From an archaeon (GTDB lineage Archaea > Thermoproteota > Nitrososphaeria > Nitrososphaerales > Nitrosopumilaceae): 8,389 nt of DNA. This document shows positions 7,024 to 8,389 of the stretch, in pieces. The stretch spans positions 1 to 8,389 of the forward strand of contig SBBK01000181.1 in assembly GCA_005240025.1 (NCBI GenBank). The letters run 5' to 3'. Every line of letters starts with the position of its first letter. Position 1 is the first letter of the stretch. The notes under the pieces are model-generated. The model saw only the letters and a program-made list of their open reading frames with translations, searched no databases and was not told where the DNA came from. Position numbers and translations under genes: made by a program.

Positions 7024-7368
7024 CTATGGTTTTGTGGCCGCCTTTATCTGCGCAAGGGCAGACTTGGCGTCGGATTTTGCCTTTTGGATGGTGGATTTGA
7101 GGGTGTTTTTGGCATCCTGGATGGCGGCTTTTGATTTTGCGTTTATCTCGTCTGTTGGGATCCCTTTTGATACGGCATCTTTTGCGTCAGAGTTTGCCTT
7201 TTTGACTGCGGCCTGAAAATCGGACTGGGCCTTTTGCACTATTTTTTTGTACGTGTCCATGATTGACTTGATCTCGTTTTTTTCGGCAAATGCATTACCT
7301 GCAAGTGTCACGGACACAAGCAATACAAGGATGGTTGTTGCGGCTAGTGCGAGTTTCACAGAGTGCAT
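7024..7368 (-). CDS. Small secreted Ala/Lys-rich helical protein
   Basis: A 114-residue protein from ATG at 7368 with a clear signal peptide: short basic start (MHSVK), hydrophobic core (LALAATTILVLLVSVTLA), and an AxA-type cleavage site at GNAFA before EKNE. The mature part, about 86 residues, is nearly all helix-forming and repetitive, with recurring blocks such as KANSDAKDAV, QDAKNTL and KAKSDAKSAL, spaced to give amphipathic helices. There are no cysteines, no second membrane helix and no lipobox, so it should be released or surface-associated. The frame could open four codons earlier at a TTG (7380), but the ATG gives the more typical signal peptide. Its stop codon directly abuts that of acsA on the other strand. 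I recognise no enzyme family; a periplasm-like or cell-surface structural role is only a guess from composition. Confidence 0.75.
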   Translation of the reverse strand: MHSVKLALAATTILVLLVSVTLAGNAFAEKNEIKSIMDTYKKIVQKAQSDFQAAVKKANSDAKDAVSKGIPTDEINAKSKAAIQDAKNTLKSTIQKAKSDAKSALAQIKAATKP

Positions 7369-7420
7369 TTTTTGGTGCAATTAAAAAGTTTTACGCATGA
7401 TTTGATGGAAGAAGGTTCTG

Positions 7421-7432
7421 GGTAATTTATGA
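7421..7432 (-). promoter_or_regulatory. Possible TATA box of the secreted-protein gene
   Basis: Minus-strand CATAAATTACC centred near 7426 would start transcription near 7400, leaving a leader of about 30 bases before the ATG at 7368. A second AT-rich stretch (CTTTTTAAT, near 7381-7389) is too close to the ATG to serve that start. The choice is uncertain. Confidence 0.25.
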
Positions 7433-7617
7433 GACCTGACAATCATTTTTCTTCATGTTTACTTTCGAAACCTAACCCGCATCACTGGTTTTAACTTTGT
7501 TTTGATAATCATCTAGTGACAGATTACTGGGTTTCTCTAATCGTTTTTGAGACACTGTTAACTGTCGGGTGCTGAAATTATTTGTTTGATTTACTTTGAT
7601 TGCAAATATTATGAGTT

Positions 7618-7641
7618 AACTGCGAATTACTTAATTCAGTT
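7618..7641. repeat. Imperfect inverted repeat (hairpin)
   Basis: AACTG (7618-7622) and AATTA (7625-7629) pair with TAATT (7632-7636) and CAGTT (7637-7641), with a CG bulge in the left arm and a very small loop, so the innermost pair or two must open. It lies in non-coding AT-rich DNA, downstream of the ribbon-helix-helix-like gene on the minus strand. It might act as a transcript-end structure or be a relic of a mobile-element end. AT-rich DNA yields such pairings by chance fairly often. Confidence 0.3.
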
Positions 7642-7704
7642 TCTCCCCTTTATACCACTGATAAAATTCTGTAATACGATGCGTTGTTGGCGGTGCGGGA
7701 CCTG

Positions 7705-7839
7705 TCAAACTCGTTTCAATCCTCTTTGAATTAATTTGATTACTGTTTCATTATTATTTTTTAAACCATAATCAATTTTGTATTTCAGAACCTCTTTCCA
7801 TAGTACATCATCACAATCTAAAATGAGTTTCTTTGTCAT
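7705..7839 (-). CDS. Tiny ribbon-helix-helix-like protein (44 residues), possible transcription regulator or antitoxin
   Basis: An ATG at 7839 opens a 44-codon frame ending TGA at 7705-7707; the next in-frame codons upstream include a stop, so the start is fixed. The predicted layout is that of a CopG/Arc-type ribbon-helix-helix unit: a beta strand KKLILDCDD (residues 3-11), a first helix LWKEVLKYKIDYG (about 13-25), a turn at LKNNN, and a second helix ETVIKLIQRGLKRV (31-44). The NNNETVIKLIQRGLK stretch closely resembles the conserved second helix of RHH antitoxins. Such proteins dimerise, and the paired strands bind DNA at operators with roughly 10-bp-spaced half-sites; exactly such repeats lie just upstream (7848-7925). 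I infer it autoregulates the divergent promoter region. No toxin partner is visible downstream on its strand. Confidence 0.6.
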   Translation of the reverse strand: MTKKLILDCDDVLWKEVLKYKIDYGLKNNNETVIKLIQRGLKRV

Positions 7840-7847
7840 TAGTGCTC

Positions 7848-7867
7848 ATTAATGATTATTAATAGAT
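7848..7867. repeat. Left operator-like repeat: two decamers in tandem
   Basis: ATTAATGATT (7848-7857) is followed immediately by ATTAATAGAT (7858-7867). The first 16 bases recur exactly at 7896-7911. The pair begins nine bases before the ATG of the ribbon-helix-helix-like gene and would cover its transcription start. The 10-bp spacing is one helical turn, as expected for side-by-side repressor dimers. Confidence 0.6.
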
Positions 7868-7868
7868 A

Positions 7869-7878
7869 GATATATATC
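7869..7878. promoter_or_regulatory. Palindromic TATA box between divergent genes
   Basis: GATATATATC is a perfect palindrome centred at 7873-7874. It lies 34 bases from the minus-strand ATG (7839) and 36 bases from the plus-strand ATG (7910), so it is placed almost symmetrically to serve both leaderless or near-leaderless genes. Operator-like decamers flank it on both sides. Confidence 0.5.
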
Positions 7879-7895
7879 CATTATGCTGCTTAACT

Positions 7896-7925
7896 ATTAA
7901 TGATTATTAATGACTGTTAATAGAG
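7896..7925. repeat. Right operator-like repeat: three decamers in tandem
   Basis: ATTAATGATT (7896-7905), ATTAATGACT (7906-7915) and GTTAATAGAG (7916-7925) follow each other without gaps. They cover the expected transcription start and the ATG (7910) of the plus-strand 55-residue gene, so binding here would block that gene directly. CTATTAAT at 7894-7901 is also the inverse of ATTAATAG at 7858-7865. Confidence 0.6.
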
Positions 7926-8077
7926 AGAGTGAAGGAAGACGCATAGCTGAACGACCAGATCAGATCAAAAGAATCGATGAGAACTGGTATCATATCAGGG
8001 CAGGAATAAAGATCGAAGGGGATAACAAATGGATTACGCTAATTCAGAATGCGACCTTTAGACAAGCACGTGCTTAA
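7910..8077 (+). CDS. 55-residue protein resembling the N-terminus of archaeal SWIM-finger proteins, without zinc ligands
   Basis: ATG at 7910 to TAA at 8075-8077. The segment EGRRIAERPDQIKRIDENWYHIR (residues 8-30, quoted in part: RRIAERPDQIKRIDENWY) matches my memory of the start of thaumarchaeal SWIM-type zinc-finger proteins and SWIM-bearing transposases, which read like RGxxIAExxxQIKRIDxxxYxV. In those, a CxCPDHxxRxxxCKH finger follows. Here the equivalent place reads IQNATFRQARA and stops: the TFRQAR part is kept, but no cysteine or histidine ligand remains. It is either a decayed remnant truncated at the finger or a short protein that has lost zinc binding. An in-frame TGA just upstream of the ATG fixes the start. 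Its start codon lies inside the operator-like decamers, and the antitoxin-like gene begins 34 bases after its stop, possibly co-transcribed. Confidence 0.5.
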   Translation: MTVNRESEGRRIAERPDQIKRIDENWYHIRAGIKIEGDNKWITLIQNATFRQARA

Positions 8078-8111
8078 AAGACTGATTGGAGTTTAGTAAT
8101 CTAAATTAACC

Positions 8112-8246
8112 ATGAATGATATAAATAAAGAAGTGCACAAAGGGCACATAGACATGACAAAGGAAAGAAAAGAACTTTTAGAGAAAGTAGTAGCAAAAGC
8201 CTTCAAAGATAATAAGGCAGTATTTGAAAGACTAGACGAAATTTAA
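8112..8246 (+). CDS. Putative 44-residue antitoxin of a Doc/Fic-type module
   Basis: ATG at 8112 to TAA at 8244-8246. The protein is short, highly charged and mostly helical (MTKERKELLEKVVAKAFKDN, then KAVFERLDEI), with no evident DNA-binding fold. Its stop shares a base with the ATG of the toxin-like gene (TAATG), the tight order and coupling typical of antitoxin-toxin pairs. A second in-frame ATG at 8154 would give a 30-residue version keeping the whole helical part. Compared with Phd (about 73 residues, DNA-binding N-terminal half plus toxin-binding C-terminal helix), it is about the size of the toxin-binding half only, so regulation would need another protein. I assign the role from position and size, not from a recognised family. 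Confidence 0.6.
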   Translation: MNDINKEVHKGHIDMTKERKELLEKVVAKAFKDNKAVFERLDEI

Positions 8247-8389
8247 TGGTAGAGATCTCTGTAGAGGAAATTTTAGAATTACACGGCTCAGTTGTTAAGC
8301 GTTTCAAAATCACTGAAGGAGTTCTTAACCAAGGAAATTTAGAAGCGGTAGTACAAAGACCAAATACAAAGATCAATAACGAATATGTG
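8246..8389 (+). CDS. Doc/Fic-family toxin, N-terminal part (cut by window edge)
   Basis: ATG at 8246 opens a frame of 48 codons that continues past the right edge. ISVEEILELHGSVVKRF (residues 4-20) followed by GVLNQGNLEAVVQRP (25-39) matches the N-terminal part of the Doc (death on curing) group, whose members read like I..eel..lH...i..yGG..Gi.d.g.le.al.rp. Doc proteins are Fic-fold kinases that phosphorylate the elongation factor EF-Tu and arrest translation; an archaeal target would presumably be EF-1A. The catalytic HxFxDxNKR motif would lie outside the window, so activity cannot be judged. The start overlaps the stop of the putative antitoxin gene (TAATG), indicating translational coupling. 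Confidence 0.75.
   Translation, partial: MVEISVEEILELHGSVVKRFKITEGVLNQGNLEAVVQRPNTKINNEYV

Larger units (their letters stand above)
7381..7704. other. AT-rich stretch without a convincing gene
   Basis: Both strands are interrupted by frequent stops and I see no start-to-stop frame with protein-like composition. Visible contents are the possible promoter of the secreted-protein gene, an imperfect hairpin at 7618-7641, and a short GC-rich block at about 7681-7704 that contrasts with its surroundings. The drop in GC relative to bases 1-7380 begins here, marking a change from conserved core genes to accessory DNA. Confidence 0.6.

Noticed and set aside
7369..7380. TTG at 7380 as the start of the secreted protein
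   Set aside because: The ATG four codons later gives a normal short basic N-region before the signal-peptide core; the longer form adds nothing conserved.
7678..7712. Short GC-rich block that might be a tRNA 3' end or attachment site
   Set aside because: Read on the minus strand it ends like a tRNA acceptor (CCGCACCGCCA), but no T-arm, anticodon arm or D-arm can be drawn around it and no second copy is present in the window.
7848..7925. The ATTAATGATT repeats as a CRISPR array
   Set aside because: Units are only 10 bp, head to tail, without unique spacers of regular length; an operator explains them better.

Overview
The window reads as a chromosomal segment of an archaeon of the Nitrososphaerota (Thaumarchaeota, ammonia oxidisers and relatives). 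The strongest indicator is a CdvA cell-division protein (PRC-barrel plus coiled coil), found only in archaea that divide with the ESCRT-III/Cdv machinery. Supporting signs are an archaeal MCT-1-like PUA protein, a short homoserine dehydrogenase without an ACT domain, frequent TTG starts, almost no Shine-Dalgarno sequences, and TATA-like boxes about 25 bases before many start codons (leaderless transcripts). No 16S rRNA or other taxonomic marker is present, so genus is not assigned.

Bases 1-4082 (all minus strand, read right to left): a conserved 90-residue protein of unknown function, a two-domain ThyX-like protein, methionine sulfoxide reductase B, homoserine dehydrogenase, a PUA-domain RNA-binding protein overlapping it by four bases, and the first 32 codons of a membrane-anchored or secreted protein cut by the window edge. 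Homoserine dehydrogenase and MsrB both touch methionine/threonine metabolism, but TATA-like boxes before several genes suggest separate transcripts rather than one operon.

Bases 4206-7023 (plus strand): cdvA, then an AMP-forming acetyl-CoA synthetase that carries the acetate-pocket residues and the regulatory/catalytic lysine. A small secreted Ala/Lys-rich helical protein is encoded on the opposite strand, its stop codon directly abutting that of the synthetase.

Bases 7381-8389 differ sharply: they are AT-rich, gene-poor on the left, and carry only very small genes. These are a 44-residue ribbon-helix-helix-like protein (minus), a 55-residue protein resembling a SWIM-finger N-terminus that has lost its zinc ligands (plus), and a two-gene module made of a 44-residue putative antitoxin and the start of a Doc/Fic-type toxin, joined by a TAATG overlap. 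Between the first two genes lies a symmetric divergent control region: a perfect TATA palindrome flanked by 10-bp-spaced ATTAATGATT-type repeats that probably form an operator. This part is the accessory region and the most interesting section. I read it as part of a mobile or plastic island, although no integrase or attachment site is visible.
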